In this document: positions 43,776 to 54,466 of the stretch, piece by piece | How positions within the stretch are numbered: position 1 is the first letter of the stretch | Layout of the letters: each line of letters opens with the position of its first letter | Source of the DNA: an uncultured Prevotellaceae bacterium | GTDB lineage: Bacteria > Bacteroidota > Bacteroidia > Bacteroidales > Bacteroidaceae | Length of the DNA: 64,000 nt | Assembly (NCBI GenBank): GCA_900314715.1 | Contig: OMWI01000005.1 | Location: forward strand, 45,031 to 109,030 | Direction: 5' to 3' | The notes under the pieces: generated by a model | Databases searched by the model: none | What the model saw: the letters and a program-made list of their open reading frames with translations, nothing else | Told to the model about the DNA's origin: nothing | Program-made: the position numbers and the translations under genes

Positions 43776-43830
43776 GATAAAAGACACGGATTACACGGTG
43801 TTGAATCCGTATAATCCGTGTCCTTTTATC
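43776..43830 (-). terminator. Long near-perfect inverted repeat after the second SusD gene
   Basis: Arms 43776-43798 and 43807-43830 pair along 23-24 bp with one bulge and one mismatch, loop of 8 nt. In the minus direction it follows the SusD stop by 13 bp. It lacks a long T-run, so it may be a partial terminator or mRNA stability element that lowers expression of the downstream metalloprotease and HTCS genes relative to SusC/SusD. Confidence 0.6.
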
Positions 43831-43843
43831 ATAGTCGTTAAAC

Positions 43844-45619
43844 TTAATAGCCTAAGCCTATCTTGTTGTTCCAATTGAGATACCAGCTACGTGTATCATT
43901 CAAGTCATGCCTTATCAAACCTTTCATTACGGCTTCCTGAGCAGCACCTCTTCGTTTGTAAATGCGATCGGCAAGATAAGCAGGATTGTTTCTACGCAAT
44001 GCGACGCGCATCAAATCATAGAAGCGATAGCCTTCGAAAGCAAATTCAAGTGCCTCTTCGTCGACAATCATATCTTCTACTCTAATGATTTGATAATCAC
44101 GACGCATGATAGAATCGGTAATCGTAGTGTCATCGGGCAATACATACTTGTCATCAAGGAATGAGAAGCCAGAACCACGTCCGTGAATACCCATCGTGTT
44201 TTCAGTTTGCTGTCCACTTCTTGATTCCAACACATAATCATTGTTGGGGAAATCAAACTGACGAATCCAAGTACTATCTGCAGTATAATAGGGAATAACG
44301 TTGCTTTCAATAGAGCGATTGTTAACGCCATTCTTCAAGATTTCAAATGCGAAACGAGGATAACCAGCACGATTTAATGCTTCTGCCATACGGAGATAAA
44401 CCATCGTGCGACGATAAATGTGTACGTTACGTGTTGAATACTTGTTGATGTATGAATATTCAGACAACTCCCTGTTCGAACCACTTGTACGAATACGAAC
44501 ATCCTTAGTGTATGACCAAGCTGAACTTAATCTCAAATCACCAGTCCTATTTTCAGTAAGTCCTGTAGGTGCGTATACCACGTCATTACCTGTCGTTAGA
44601 TGACAATAAGGCTGTGAAGCAGATAAGTCTATGATGCTTTGAGATGGTTTCAAGGAAACTTTATAGTCATTTGTTTCGTTGCAATTAAACAAATTACGCA
44701 ATTCACTATAATTACCCTCAGAAGGAATGGAGTCACCTGGTATCATTGATATCAACTCAGAAGTCCTATTATTATTTTCGTTATAGAAATCAGTACTCCA
44801 AGAGTCCCTCATTGATCTCCAGTGAGAATCATTCTGCGACCAACGAATACTTGCTGTACCTGTTGGATAAGCAACATTGGTACCATTGCGTCTTGAGATG
44901 TAATAATAATAGTTCAGAGCAGCCTCCTTGTAATTTCCAGCCCAAAGATTCAAATCGCCCAACAAGATATAGATGGGGAAATAGAACAACTTGGAATCAT
45001 TGCTACGGATAGTACCATAACTTGGAGTTTCGATATCAGCCAATTCTGCAAGGTCGCTAATAAAGTATTGGCATACTTCCTGAATATTCTTCTTGGGATA
45101 ATCGATTTCAGATTCAGCTTTTGTAAGGATGGGATCCGTATAGAAAGGAACCTCACCATAATTGAGTACAAGTTGGAGATAAGTCCATGCACGGAAAGCT
45201 TTCACCGCAGCAAATTCCTTCAAGAAGATAGTTTCATTACGGTTGTTCTTCAAGTCAATGTCGGCCTTTGCAATAAAATAATTACAATTGTTTATGATAG
45301 CATAATAGTCACGAGGAGAATTATACTTGTTCTCATTACCCACATTGAACAAAGACAAATCGCGCAAGTCAGAAGAAGTATTCTCGTTGATGTCCATCAA
45401 GTCACCACGTACTTCGCCCAACAAGATGGTTCTGTCAGCAATCGATTGCAACTTGTTCATGATACCAATTACGGAATAAATGGTATCCGTAGCATTATTT
45501 AAGTGGCTCTTGTCAGCATAGATCACATGGTCGGATTCCTGATCGAGGAAATCGCTACACGATGTTGATGCGCCCAATAAGGCAAGCAACGCAAAAGCCT
45601 TGAAAAATTTTCGTATCAT
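43844..45619 (-). CDS. SusD/RagB-like surface lipoprotein (second pair)
   Basis: 591 residues with a lipoprotein signal (LLGASTSC, lipid on the Cys near residue 21). The TPR-like SusD fold is indicated by DKSHLNNATDTIYSVIG, the helical block ending KEFAAVKAFRAWTYLQLVLNYGEVPF, and the late YLRMAEALNRAGY and AFEGYRFYDLMR. SusD proteins form the lid over the SusC barrel and bind the incoming ligand. Gene starts 23 bp after its SusC partner. Relatives such as RagB bind peptides rather than glycans, so the ligand type is open. Confidence 0.93.
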   Translation of the reverse strand: MIRKFFKAFALLALLGASTSCSDFLDQESDHVIYADKSHLNNATDTIYSVIGIMNKLQSIADRTILLGEVRGDLMDINENTSSDLRDLSLFNVGNENKYNSPRDYYAIINNCNYFIAKADIDLKNNRNETIFLKEFAAVKAFRAWTYLQLVLNYGEVPFYTDPILTKAESEIDYPKKNIQEVCQYFISDLAELADIETPSYGTIRSNDSKLFYFPIYILLGDLNLWAGNYKEAALNYYYYISRRNGTNVAYPTGTASIRWSQNDSHWRSMRDSWSTDFYNENNNRTSELISMIPGDSIPSEGNYSELRNLFNCNETNDYKVSLKPSQSIIDLSASQPYCHLTTGNDVVYAPTGLTENRTGDLRLSSAWSYTKDVRIRTSGSNRELSEYSYINKYSTRNVHIYRRTMVYLRMAEALNRAGYPRFAFEILKNGVNNRSIESNVIPYYTADSTWIRQFDFPNNDYVLESRSGQQTENTMGIHGRGSGFSFLDDKYVLPDDTTITDSIMRRDYQIIRVEDMIVDEEALEFAFEGYRFYDLMRVALRRNNPAYLADRIYKRRGAAQEAVMKGLIRHDLNDTRSWYLNWNNKIGLGY

Positions 45620-45642
45620 ATTCTAATTTATTACGTTTCACA

Positions 45643-48600
45643 TTAAAGGTTAATCTTGATACCAGCAACGATGCTACGGCTTTGTGGCAACTGACCAAGA
45701 TCAATGCCTTGACCAAGCACATTAGAAGTCATTGAGAACTCAGGATCTGAGCCAAGATACTTTGTGAATGTCAGCAAATTATTGCCTTGTACCCAGAATT
45801 GGAGTCCCTGCAAGAATGTTGAACGAATAGGAAGTGAATAACTCAGCGTTACTGATTTCAAGCGGAGATAACTTCCATCTTCAATCCAACGATCACTGAA
45901 ACGACTATTTCCTAAAGGATCTTGGAAAGTTACACGAGGAATATCCGTTACTTGTCCTTCCGTTTGCCATGCACGGGTAACAGCAGTGGTCTGGTTCATG
46001 AAACGGTTTCCACCTTCGAGTTGGCTTCTCATATAATTATATACATCGTTGCCAAGACTATAGTTAAAGTTCACGTCCAACTTAAAGCGCTTATACATCA
46101 ATGACGTAAAGATATTACCATAGATATCTGGGTTAGGATCACCGATGAACGAACGGTCAGCTTCGGTAATCTGACCATCGTTGTTCAAATCCTCGAAATG
46201 CATGTCACCTGCGCCAAAATATTGCTTGTCAATACCATTCTCACCTAAGATATATAATTTTTTGTTGGCATCTTCACTGGTTTTGAATACACCTTCAGGA
46301 CTTGACGCATCTTTCACGACTCTATATCCATAGAACATGTTAGCAGATTTTCCAACTTCCGTACGTACGGTAGCACCATAGATTGAAGTGTCGAAGCTGT
46401 TTTGACCATCAGCCAACATGGTAATCTTGTTCACATAATGACCCATGCTTGCACCTAATTCCCATTGGAAGTTTTTCAAGGAAATCACTTTAGCCATAAC
46501 AGACAAGTCAAAGCCTTCGTTCTTCATAGAACCACCATTGCTCCAGTTGCGCTCCAAACCAGAGAGGAAGCCCAAAGCTTGATAGGTAAGCAAATGGTCA
46601 ACCTTGCTGTTGAAGTAATTGAACTTCACATTCAAGCGGTTGTTCAACACGTTGGTCTCAAAGCCAGCACTGAAACGCTTCGTGGTTTCCCATTGAATGT
46701 TGGTATTTCCAATATTGTCAAAAGACAAACCAGAAATGTATTCAAGGAATTTATCACCACGGAAATAGCTTCGAGCAGCATAATAATCAATGTCGTCATT
46801 ACCGCTAATGTCATACCCCACATTCAAGCGAAGGTAATTGATACCTTTCACCTTTGCGAACCAAGGTTCATTGCTTACAACCCATGCTGCTTGTACACCT
46901 GGGAAAATACCCCAAGCTGCACCGAAAGCCTTCAAGGAATTGTCAGCCTTACTACCAAATCTTGAAGAAGCTTCAGCCGTTAAGTTTGCTTGCAAATAAT
47001 AGCGTTGCAATAAATTATACTCTACTTGTCCATACCATGCGATAGAGTTCCAATTGTCATTCACACCTGAAGTCTGGGCATTCAGCAATTGTGAATGGAT
47101 GAATGGAGTCTTATCACTACCAGTATTGTAACCCAATTGAGTATTCAAAGTGTAACTTTCCCAATTGATTCTAACACCACCAAAAGCGTGAATGGCATGA
47201 GCGCCATAACGATTGTGCCAATCAGCACGTGTATCAGACATCACGGAGTTTTGCTTTGCTGCCAATGAACGAACCTCATTTTCACGATAAGCATTCACAC
47301 TGGAAACATAATAACTGGGTACACCATTGATTGGAATATAATATTTCTCATTGGTGTTAACCAAATTGTAACTGAAGTGCTCGCTTAAGAAGAAATGTGG
47401 ACTGAACTGATACTTAGGAGTAACGCTCAAATTCACCATTGAATTCTCGAAACGGTTCTTGTTCTCAGCATCGCTATATTGATTCAAGGCGATAGGATTT
47501 GCCAACTTATAATTGTAATTGGCATAATCAGCCAAAGCCTCGTCCAAATAGCTCTCGTCTGTGATATCCAGATAACTGTCTGACAAGATGCGGTTTGCAT
47601 ACGTATAAGGACTCAACATCGGACTCTTGGCGTATGCAAGGAATGAAGGTGAGGTTGGTGTTCCTTCAACATAATCATGAGGTGCACCGTCATTACGTAT
47701 GTTTCGTGTTTGGTTAGCAAACGAAGCATCGAAGCGAACACTGAATTGCTCTAAGAGGTGAATGTCAGTATTGAATCGGATATTCAAACGACTGTGAGTA
47801 TTATACTTCAACACGCTCTGCTTGTTCATGTAACCAAGAGAAAGGTTGTAATCTGCTACATCATCACCACCCTCTACATTAATACTATAGTTCTGGGTAA
47901 TGGCTGTATGATATATTTGTTTCTTCCAATCAGTGTTGTTGTGATACTGTGGATAATAATAATAGTTGGGATCCTCGTTCAAGAACTTGAAGTCACGAAT
48001 ATTGGTAGTAACGCTCTGCAACAAGTCTGATGCATAGTTCTTATACTGAGTTGCGTCCATTACATCAATAAACTTCGGTTCCAACGTTACACCACCAGAA
48101 AGACTGGCGGTAATACGAGTTGCCATACTATGATTGCGACGAGTATTAATCAAGATAACACCATTGGCTCCTTTTGCACCATACAAGGCTGTACCATTAC
48201 GAAGTACGGTAACTGTCTCAATGTCAGCAGGACTGATATTGGCAAGAATGTCATTATAGAATCCTTGGTGCAAGATTGTACGTCCATACTGTTGGTCGAA
48301 GATAACATCGTCAACGACAATCAATGGTTGGGCATTAATGTTCAATGAGTTTAAACCATTCATGAACATGACACCACCAACACCAGAAGTACCATTGCGC
48401 ATAGTAGTATGTACCTCTGAGCCCAGTCTCTTTTGGATTTCATCCTCAATAGACGTAGCGTCAGAGAATCGGAAGTCTGTAGCTATATTATCAGCCTTTA
48501 CGTTGGTTCCATCCCTATAATCTGCGCTGAACGTAGTTGGATACAAATAAGCATCTTTCTGTTGTTCATCCTTCACCAAACCCATTTTCGATAAGTTCAT

Positions 48601-48906
48601 TTCAGGAGCAGTTATCTCAAGTGAAGTAGCAAAAAGAGGAACCTTGATTTCAAAAGTACCGTCACTGTGAGTCAAAGCACTGTAACCATCAACTTCACCA
48701 ACACGTACCATAGCACCAGAAACAGGATTCTTGGACGCACCATTGATGACACGACCCTTTACTACACGCGTCGGATATTGTTTTTTCGAGCTTGCCGCTC
48801 TATCCATTCTTCGAATAACTTGAACGTCATCCTCATCATCTTGTGCAAACGCAGCGGATGTTCCAAACAGGAAGAGCGATAGGCAATATATTACATATTT
48901 TTTCAT
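45643..48906 (-). CDS. SusC/RagA-like TonB-linked outer membrane transporter (second pair)
   Basis: 1087 residues, signal peptide ending AFAQ. An unusual acidic stretch (DDEDD) and RRMDRAASSKKQYP precede the carboxypeptidase-like domain (VVKGRVINGASKNPVSGAMV). The plug has the SusC signature IETVTVLRNGTALYGAKGANGVILINTRR, and the barrel ends with IVAGIKINL. Transports large ligands into the periplasm with its SusD lid. Located 20 bp after a FAS1 lipoprotein gene. It differs clearly from the other SusC in this locus, so the two pairs are not a recent duplication. Confidence 0.93.
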   Translation of the reverse strand: MKKYVIYCLSLFLFGTSAAFAQDDEDDVQVIRRMDRAASSKKQYPTRVVKGRVINGASKNPVSGAMVRVGEVDGYSALTHSDGTFEIKVPLFATSLEITAPEMNLSKMGLVKDEQQKDAYLYPTTFSADYRDGTNVKADNIATDFRFSDATSIEDEIQKRLGSEVHTTMRNGTSGVGGVMFMNGLNSLNINAQPLIVVDDVIFDQQYGRTILHQGFYNDILANISPADIETVTVLRNGTALYGAKGANGVILINTRRNHSMATRITASLSGGVTLEPKFIDVMDATQYKNYASDLLQSVTTNIRDFKFLNEDPNYYYYPQYHNNTDWKKQIYHTAITQNYSINVEGGDDVADYNLSLGYMNKQSVLKYNTHSRLNIRFNTDIHLLEQFSVRFDASFANQTRNIRNDGAPHDYVEGTPTSPSFLAYAKSPMLSPYTYANRILSDSYLDITDESYLDEALADYANYNYKLANPIALNQYSDAENKNRFENSMVNLSVTPKYQFSPHFFLSEHFSYNLVNTNEKYYIPINGVPSYYVSSVNAYRENEVRSLAAKQNSVMSDTRADWHNRYGAHAIHAFGGVRINWESYTLNTQLGYNTGSDKTPFIHSQLLNAQTSGVNDNWNSIAWYGQVEYNLLQRYYLQANLTAEASSRFGSKADNSLKAFGAAWGIFPGVQAAWVVSNEPWFAKVKGINYLRLNVGYDISGNDDIDYYAARSYFRGDKFLEYISGLSFDNIGNTNIQWETTKRFSAGFETNVLNNRLNVKFNYFNSKVDHLLTYQALGFLSGLERNWSNGGSMKNEGFDLSVMAKVISLKNFQWELGASMGHYVNKITMLADGQNSFDTSIYGATVRTEVGKSANMFYGYRVVKDASSPEGVFKTSEDANKKLYILGENGIDKQYFGAGDMHFEDLNNDGQITEADRSFIGDPNPDIYGNIFTSLMYKRFKLDVNFNYSLGNDVYNYMRSQLEGGNRFMNQTTAVTRAWQTEGQVTDIPRVTFQDPLGNSRFSDRWIEDGSYLRLKSVTLSYSLPIRSTFLQGLQFWVQGNNLLTFTKYLGSDPEFSMTSNVLGQGIDLGQLPQSRSIVAGIKINL

Positions 48907-48926
48907 TGTGTACGAATTCTAAAGGG

Positions 48927-50642
48927 TTATTGAATATTACGCTTTGCGTTTTCGGGTTCTGTTGCTTCTATACGTGGAACGAACAAGAAGCAGTCAATAC
49001 GGAAGACTTTCGTATAAGTAGAGGTCTGCCTACTCGTAACGGTACTTCTCAACCTGACACTTACTTGTGGGTCGCTCAAATCCCACGAACTGGTTGGGAA
49101 CACATAATTCTCTGCCAGCAATACGGTATCAACAACGTTGCACTCGCCTTTTTCGTCGGATTGAGTACGCTTTGTACCCGTCAAGTCTCTGTCTGAAGTT
49201 ACGCCATTAGCGTCTGGGTATCTCAATGCAACACGGAAACTATTAGGTAATCGTTGTTCGTGAGTTGCTAACGTATCAAATGCTGCTACTGGGGCAAATA
49301 CGCAATAAACATCATATTTTACGTTTGACAACACGTTGGGAATAGAAAACCTCACCGTTGGATTCATAGAAGCGGGCTTTGGAACCACTTCCACAAACGC
49401 ATTACCAGAAATCTTGTCACGGAAAGGATTCTCTACGGCAACATGTCGAACTGTTAATGGCTCTTCAGCATCTTGTATCGTATCTTGGTTCAACACATTC
49501 TCTGCTTCTACCTTGATGGTTTGCATGAATGTATTACGTGGGTCAACATTCAATACAGGAGCTTTGAGAACCTCTCCATTACTACATGTTACCTGTTCTT
49601 GTACATCAAAGATATTGCCCTTCTCAAATGGATGATAGAACACGTAGTATGGATCTAACTTCATAATCGTACGAGTAGAATGGTGAACAGCTGTGGTAGA
49701 AATTGCAGAATCCCTAAACGCTGGATCTGGATTCTCCGTACGACTGAATATCGTACCTGCCAAAATAGCTAATCGTGCGTTAGCAAACTGCATCGAATCT
49801 CGCTTAGCCACATTCTTATGATAATTAAAATAATCTGTATAAGTCGTGGAAAGTTTCGTCCATTCATCATTGGTCGGTGCAACCATCCAATAGGTACTAT
49901 CCTCTGAATTGATTCTTCCAAGTGCCCTAAACAATTCATTCGTCAACGAAGTAACAGAATCCAAGTATTCCGTACGTCCATTAATAATATCACCAGGTAC
50001 ACTCTTAGTTTCATCAAATTCATAGATACTATAGCTATTCAAGAATTGGTATACACTATCAAGCTCTTGATCCAATCCTAAATACTCGAACACATTCGGG
50101 AAATAGTCCACCTTATTATTAATAGTATACAACACACCGTTGCCATAAAGTTCATTCTTTGACAAGAAAGTACGTTGGTCTATTCTGTCGGGAGACAACT
50201 TTGCATATTTTCCGTTCATCATGACAATTGTAGTATCAGTCAAACTTGACACTGGATGCTTGAACAAACAGATGTGATTTTGCAAGAACTGCTTTACCAC
50301 CGTATTATCGTCACTCTTAACACCACGTGCTTTTTGTGCATTGAACACTTCTATTAAACTATCTGCCTGTCCTGCTTGGAATTGATCGTCAGTTGGCGCA
50401 AAGACCGTGAATGTCTGGCTACCATTGAGAACAGCGTCATAGCCACATGCTTTCACTACACGAGTGAAATTACTCAAATTGCCTTGTGACGAAATTGCTC
50501 CCCAAAGCGTTCCGCTTTTGGCTATGGAAGTATCATTTCCATTGTAATGATCATTCCATTCGTCACTACAAGCTGCGCATAACAGCACCGTTGCACAAGC
50601 AACGATGACTGTTAGCCTTATATTTCTATATTTCATTTTCAT
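48927..50642 (-). CDS. FAS1 (fasciclin) domain surface lipoprotein C
   Basis: 571 residues from the ATG at 50642 (MKMKYRNIRL; an ATG two codons later is equally possible). Lipobox LLCAAC. Residues ~45-190 are a FAS1 domain (FTRVVKACGYDAVLNG, TFTVFAPTDDQFQ, GVLYTINNKVDYFPNVFEYL), with a second, poorer one at ~195-330 (YWMVAPTNDEWTKL). The C-terminal ~190 residues look like a beta-sandwich module. Probably a surface ligand-binding protein working with the adjacent SusC/SusD, comparable in position to the surface glycan-binding proteins of polysaccharide loci. Confidence 0.85.
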   Translation of the reverse strand: MKMKYRNIRLTVIVACATVLLCAACSDEWNDHYNGNDTSIAKSGTLWGAISSQGNLSNFTRVVKACGYDAVLNGSQTFTVFAPTDDQFQAGQADSLIEVFNAQKARGVKSDDNTVVKQFLQNHICLFKHPVSSLTDTTIVMMNGKYAKLSPDRIDQRTFLSKNELYGNGVLYTINNKVDYFPNVFEYLGLDQELDSVYQFLNSYSIYEFDETKSVPGDIINGRTEYLDSVTSLTNELFRALGRINSEDSTYWMVAPTNDEWTKLSTTYTDYFNYHKNVAKRDSMQFANARLAILAGTIFSRTENPDPAFRDSAISTTAVHHSTRTIMKLDPYYVFYHPFEKGNIFDVQEQVTCSNGEVLKAPVLNVDPRNTFMQTIKVEAENVLNQDTIQDAEEPLTVRHVAVENPFRDKISGNAFVEVVPKPASMNPTVRFSIPNVLSNVKYDVYCVFAPVAAFDTLATHEQRLPNSFRVALRYPDANGVTSDRDLTGTKRTQSDEKGECNVVDTVLLAENYVFPTSSWDLSDPQVSVRLRSTVTSRQTSTYTKVFRIDCFLFVPRIEATEPENAKRNIQ

Positions 50643-50683
50643 CTTGTTGGATTCATTAAATGAATAATTCATGTTTACACGAC

Positions 50684-52699
50684 TTAGAGCATGTCTTCAA
50701 TCTGACCTTCGTCAGTCACACCATAAATACTCTTTGGAACCAATTCCAAATAATCAAGCATGAACTCATTATCGTTACCCATCTTAGAGGAAACACTTCT
50801 AATTCGCAGATAATGGTCTTTCTTAGGATCCATGTGAACGGTACAAAGAACGATACGGAACGTTTGCGTTTGGGTAGCAAATACGGTAGTAGTCGTTCCA
50901 CCAGCTCCATTGTATCGATAACCGCCAGCCGCACCACGGTAATAACCTTTGTTCTTCAGTGTTTTTTGGTCTTCTGACAACTGTTCTGTCGTCATTCCCG
51001 TATAATCGCTCACCCATGCGGTACCCAAGATGGAAGCATCGTTCAAGCCGATTGTCATGTCGAGAGGAATACCTTGTGGCTTACCGTCGAAATAGATTTG
51101 GGCAATACCACGTGTTGGCTCTTGTGCATAACCCATACGTACCTGCCATTCACCTTCGTATGGTACAGGCGGCAACTTAAAGGTAATGTCGTAATTACCA
51201 AAGAGGTTCATCTCGTCTCCTTCGTAGCAATCATAATAATCGTGAGGACGACGGTAGATGAAATATCCCGCACTCGTCACGTTCTTCAAGAAGCCATTGG
51301 GGAAATAGAAATTACGTCCATACTTAGCCGTTTCGTCATAGTCGGGGTCTTGGTACTTGGGATTACCGTTTTGACGAATGTCATTGGTCATCAACTCTGG
51401 GAATATCGTAGAGAAGTCCATACGAATACGGGTATTGTCTACAATATCACGAGTGGTTTCACTAAATGCTACGATATCATCAATGTAGAAATAGCGACCA
51501 TTCAATGCGTCTTGAGTGTATTCTTTCTCCGTGGTACGTTGTATTTGTGTACCAGGAATCTGGTAATCATCATCATAACGACGATTGATGTAACGTTGAC
51601 CTACCACACTCGAACCCGCATATTTACGAACGGTAAGACGCTCAAACTTCATCATAGTATGGGGAAGCAATGTCTCATACCAATCAACGGGATTCATCAA
51701 GGTAGTGAGGATACCGATATCGTTCAATGGAGTCAAATAGTTCCAACCTTTCACGTCTCTATCAAGAATATGATAAGCAATGAATCTATTCAATGGATTT
51801 GTACGTTCTTTCAACTTGTCAAAGCTATGAGCTTCCGTGTTTACATCCTCAGGATAAACGGGATCATAAATCTCACAAGCCTTTTCATACAACTGATTAA
51901 CCGTTGAAATGCCATACTTAGTCTTCAATACGGAGTCGGTTGGAACGAAAGCCGTAAAGCCATATTTCTTTTCATCTGGCACCGTTGCCGTTTCCTTATT
52001 GACGTGAGAAGTATACTTGTATCTTGGATAATCCTTTGCATTGTAAGAATCATCCCTAAACTTATACAATGAATCAACCAATCCCGTCTCAACAAGGGCA
52101 GAATAGAAAATGGAGATATTAGGATTCAACTTCATCACGTCGGGAAGCATACTGTTACTGCTCTCCAACACTTCTGTGATAGGTTGCATAATACCGTTTT
52201 CCACAGAGTCGTCTTGCATAGAGAAGATAATATGTGCTGAACGATTCAGGAATACCACAGCATTACTATCGTTATCAAGGTCGTGAGACACTTCAATATA
52301 TCTGCGATTCATGTTGGCCGTGGTAAGAACGCCATCGTTCATTTCTGAAGTAGCATACATATTTCCAACCAAGTGAGTACGAGCAATCGTATCACAATCA
52401 GCATCCGTCAATTGGTCGATAGAACTAATGCCACGTTTCTTATAATATGCCTGGAAAGCCTCATTTGTAGGAGGAAAGCAAGTATAGTGACCGTATGCGG
52501 AAAGCAATTCCATCATACCTGCACGCTTTACGATGGCAGCAAACTCGCTAAACTCGCTATGATTCTCAAGATACTCATTCATCATTTCACCCGTAAAGGT
52601 ATAGTAATTAGAAGTATCTGGCTCATCGGAACAACTCACCACCATACCTAAGGCACAGGTAACGAGTGTTGTCATTAAAAAATATTTAACCTTTTTCAT
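50684..52699 (-). CDS. FAS1 (fasciclin) domain surface lipoprotein B
   Basis: 671 residues with lipobox MVVSC. First FAS1 domain at ~35-190 (FSEFAAIVKRAGMMELLSAYG, YTCFPPTNEAFQAYY), second at ~195-460 with a large insert (YGFTAFVPTDSVLKTKYG, FIAYHILDRDVKG). The last ~200 residues (DYYDCYEGDEMNLFGNYDITFKLPP, GIAQIYFDGKPQGIPLDM) resemble a jelly-roll or beta-sandwich binding module. Sits 33 bp after SusD of the first pair and 41 bp before FAS1 protein C, with similar architecture but different sequence. Its ligand is unknown. Confidence 0.85.
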   Translation of the reverse strand: MKKVKYFLMTTLVTCALGMVVSCSDEPDTSNYYTFTGEMMNEYLENHSEFSEFAAIVKRAGMMELLSAYGHYTCFPPTNEAFQAYYKKRGISSIDQLTDADCDTIARTHLVGNMYATSEMNDGVLTTANMNRRYIEVSHDLDNDSNAVVFLNRSAHIIFSMQDDSVENGIMQPITEVLESSNSMLPDVMKLNPNISIFYSALVETGLVDSLYKFRDDSYNAKDYPRYKYTSHVNKETATVPDEKKYGFTAFVPTDSVLKTKYGISTVNQLYEKACEIYDPVYPEDVNTEAHSFDKLKERTNPLNRFIAYHILDRDVKGWNYLTPLNDIGILTTLMNPVDWYETLLPHTMMKFERLTVRKYAGSSVVGQRYINRRYDDDYQIPGTQIQRTTEKEYTQDALNGRYFYIDDIVAFSETTRDIVDNTRIRMDFSTIFPELMTNDIRQNGNPKYQDPDYDETAKYGRNFYFPNGFLKNVTSAGYFIYRRPHDYYDCYEGDEMNLFGNYDITFKLPPVPYEGEWQVRMGYAQEPTRGIAQIYFDGKPQGIPLDMTIGLNDASILGTAWVSDYTGMTTEQLSEDQKTLKNKGYYRGAAGGYRYNGAGGTTTTVFATQTQTFRIVLCTVHMDPKKDHYLRIRSVSSKMGNDNEFMLDYLELVPKSIYGVTDEGQIEDML

Positions 52700-52732
52700 A
52701 TTGTTATTCTTTTATTAGTGAGTCGAAGCGTC

Positions 52733-54460
52733 TTACCTCGAATATGAGCTATTTTCTCCACTGCCAAAAGCAGGATTCTGCTGAAGGGCATCGTTAACCT
52801 TTAACTCATCCTTATTGTAAGGCCAGAAGATAGCATCCATCTTCGCCAACTTACTTTGAGTAACACTGGCATTGTCGGAGCCTTTACGCATCACTTGAGA
52901 AACCAAGTAATTGGTGTTTCCATCACGAAGTGAACGACGAACCAAATCGAACCAACGCTTACCTTCAAACATCAATTCACGTTGTCTTTCGTCCATCACC
53001 AAATTAGCCATCAAGTTCTTACTGCTATAAGAATCGTACTTAATGTCCTGATTACTTGTTGCGCAGTTAGAACGTTTGTTGATAACGTTTACGATTCGAT
53101 AAGCTTGCTTGAGCAATGAATCATTTTGGGCCTTACCCATTTCACTTTCATCTTCCAAGTTAATCATCTCACACAAAGCTTCGGCTTTCATCAACATCAC
53201 GTCGGTCAAACGATAGATAATCCAATTGGAATGGCAATATTGCTCACTTGGTCTTGAACCATATCTTGGTTGATAGGTCGTTGTTGATACATCTACGGAA
53301 GCAGTAGCTACATACTTGTTTACACCAAAGTCAGAAGAACCGATTGCCTGAACGTTCTCATAATAACGAGTGTCATTCTTGGTCAGATATACGGCAAACA
53401 ATTCATCCCTCACGTCTGAACCAATGAAATCAGCAGGTTTCACATAGCCAGGGAATGTTGTTGAATTTCCAAATCTATAACTAACAAATTTGTTAGCCAA
53501 GAAATTATTATCGTTCATGTAAATCAATTCGAAGATGCTCTCACGGCTATTGCCATCTATGAAAATGCTATTGAAAGCATCACCATATAAATTGCCTGAT
53601 GATGGTTTATCGCTAATCAGTGGATAGCCATCTTGCATCTGATCAATGGCAGAAATAGAACCACTCCTATTATCCAACTTATTTTGGTAATCATCTGTCA
53701 AAGACTTAATCACCAAGTCGGCATAGTTCACGGCTTTTGCATAGTCTTTCTTCCAGAGGTACATATCACAAAGCATAGCATAAATAGCATCACGAGTGAT
53801 ACGTCCCTTTTGATAATATGTCTTCTTCTCGGGATACTTAACCATAGCATAATCCTTGACTTTTTCCAAATCCATAATCAAGCTATCCAATACCAAATTA
53901 AACTTAACGGCAGGTTGATTCATCTTCTGGGTGTCATCAAGATAAGGTACTGTAGTATATGGAACATCGCGGAATGCCCTGATGAGATAGAAATAACACA
54001 GGTCACGAATGGCTGAAGCCTCTGCTATAGACGCATTCAACTCTGTTTTCGTGAAATTGGGGTCTTTATCCGCTACGGAAGGGGCGTAATAAATCGTCGT
54101 ATTGCAACGGTTAATAATATCATAAAACTCACCCCAACTGGTATATGCATTACTAGCATTCAAGTTTTCCTTGAAAATATTCTGCAAGTGCGTATCATTC
54201 TGGATGTTGGTTCCACCGACTAAGTTATCAGAACGAAACTCACCCCATGCCATCATCCTATCAACTACTACTTGAGCCTGTAAAGCCGAATAACAACCGG
54301 CTATCATATTCTCGACATCACTCTCCTCGTTCCAGAACTTCTCTAACACGATTTCATTCAAGGGTTCAATCTCTAAGAAATCAGAACAGGAACTTAAAGA
54401 TGCGCCCATCAAGAGAGCAACGCCTGATTTGATGAAAATATTCTTTAGTTTCATATTCAT
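52733..54460 (-). CDS. SusD/RagB-like surface lipoprotein (first pair)
   Basis: 575 residues from the ATG at 54460; another ATG at 54454 is possible and a TTG at 54466 is less likely. Lipobox GASLSSC. Typical SusD features: CSDFLEIEPLNEIVLEKFWNEE-like start (split here as DFLEIEPLNE, EKFWNEESDVENMIAGCY), SAIRDLCYFYLIRAFRDVPY, and the late LVMDERQRELMFEGKRWFDLVRR. It begins 6 bp after its SusC partner. Acts as substrate-binding lid on the outer membrane transporter. Confidence 0.95.
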   Translation of the reverse strand: MNMKLKNIFIKSGVALLMGASLSSCSDFLEIEPLNEIVLEKFWNEESDVENMIAGCYSALQAQVVVDRMMAWGEFRSDNLVGGTNIQNDTHLQNIFKENLNASNAYTSWGEFYDIINRCNTTIYYAPSVADKDPNFTKTELNASIAEASAIRDLCYFYLIRAFRDVPYTTVPYLDDTQKMNQPAVKFNLVLDSLIMDLEKVKDYAMVKYPEKKTYYQKGRITRDAIYAMLCDMYLWKKDYAKAVNYADLVIKSLTDDYQNKLDNRSGSISAIDQMQDGYPLISDKPSSGNLYGDAFNSIFIDGNSRESIFELIYMNDNNFLANKFVSYRFGNSTTFPGYVKPADFIGSDVRDELFAVYLTKNDTRYYENVQAIGSSDFGVNKYVATASVDVSTTTYQPRYGSRPSEQYCHSNWIIYRLTDVMLMKAEALCEMINLEDESEMGKAQNDSLLKQAYRIVNVINKRSNCATSNQDIKYDSYSSKNLMANLVMDERQRELMFEGKRWFDLVRRSLRDGNTNYLVSQVMRKGSDNASVTQSKLAKMDAIFWPYNKDELKVNDALQQNPAFGSGENSSYSR

Positions 54461-54466
54461 ACTCAA

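Noticed and set aside
46465-46965. 166-codon plus-strand frame
   Set aside because: Antisense to the second SusC barrel, no family resemblance.
51074-51907. 277-codon open frame on the plus strand
   Set aside because: It lies entirely opposite a FAS1 lipoprotein gene with clear domains; its translation has no recognisable family, signal or start context.
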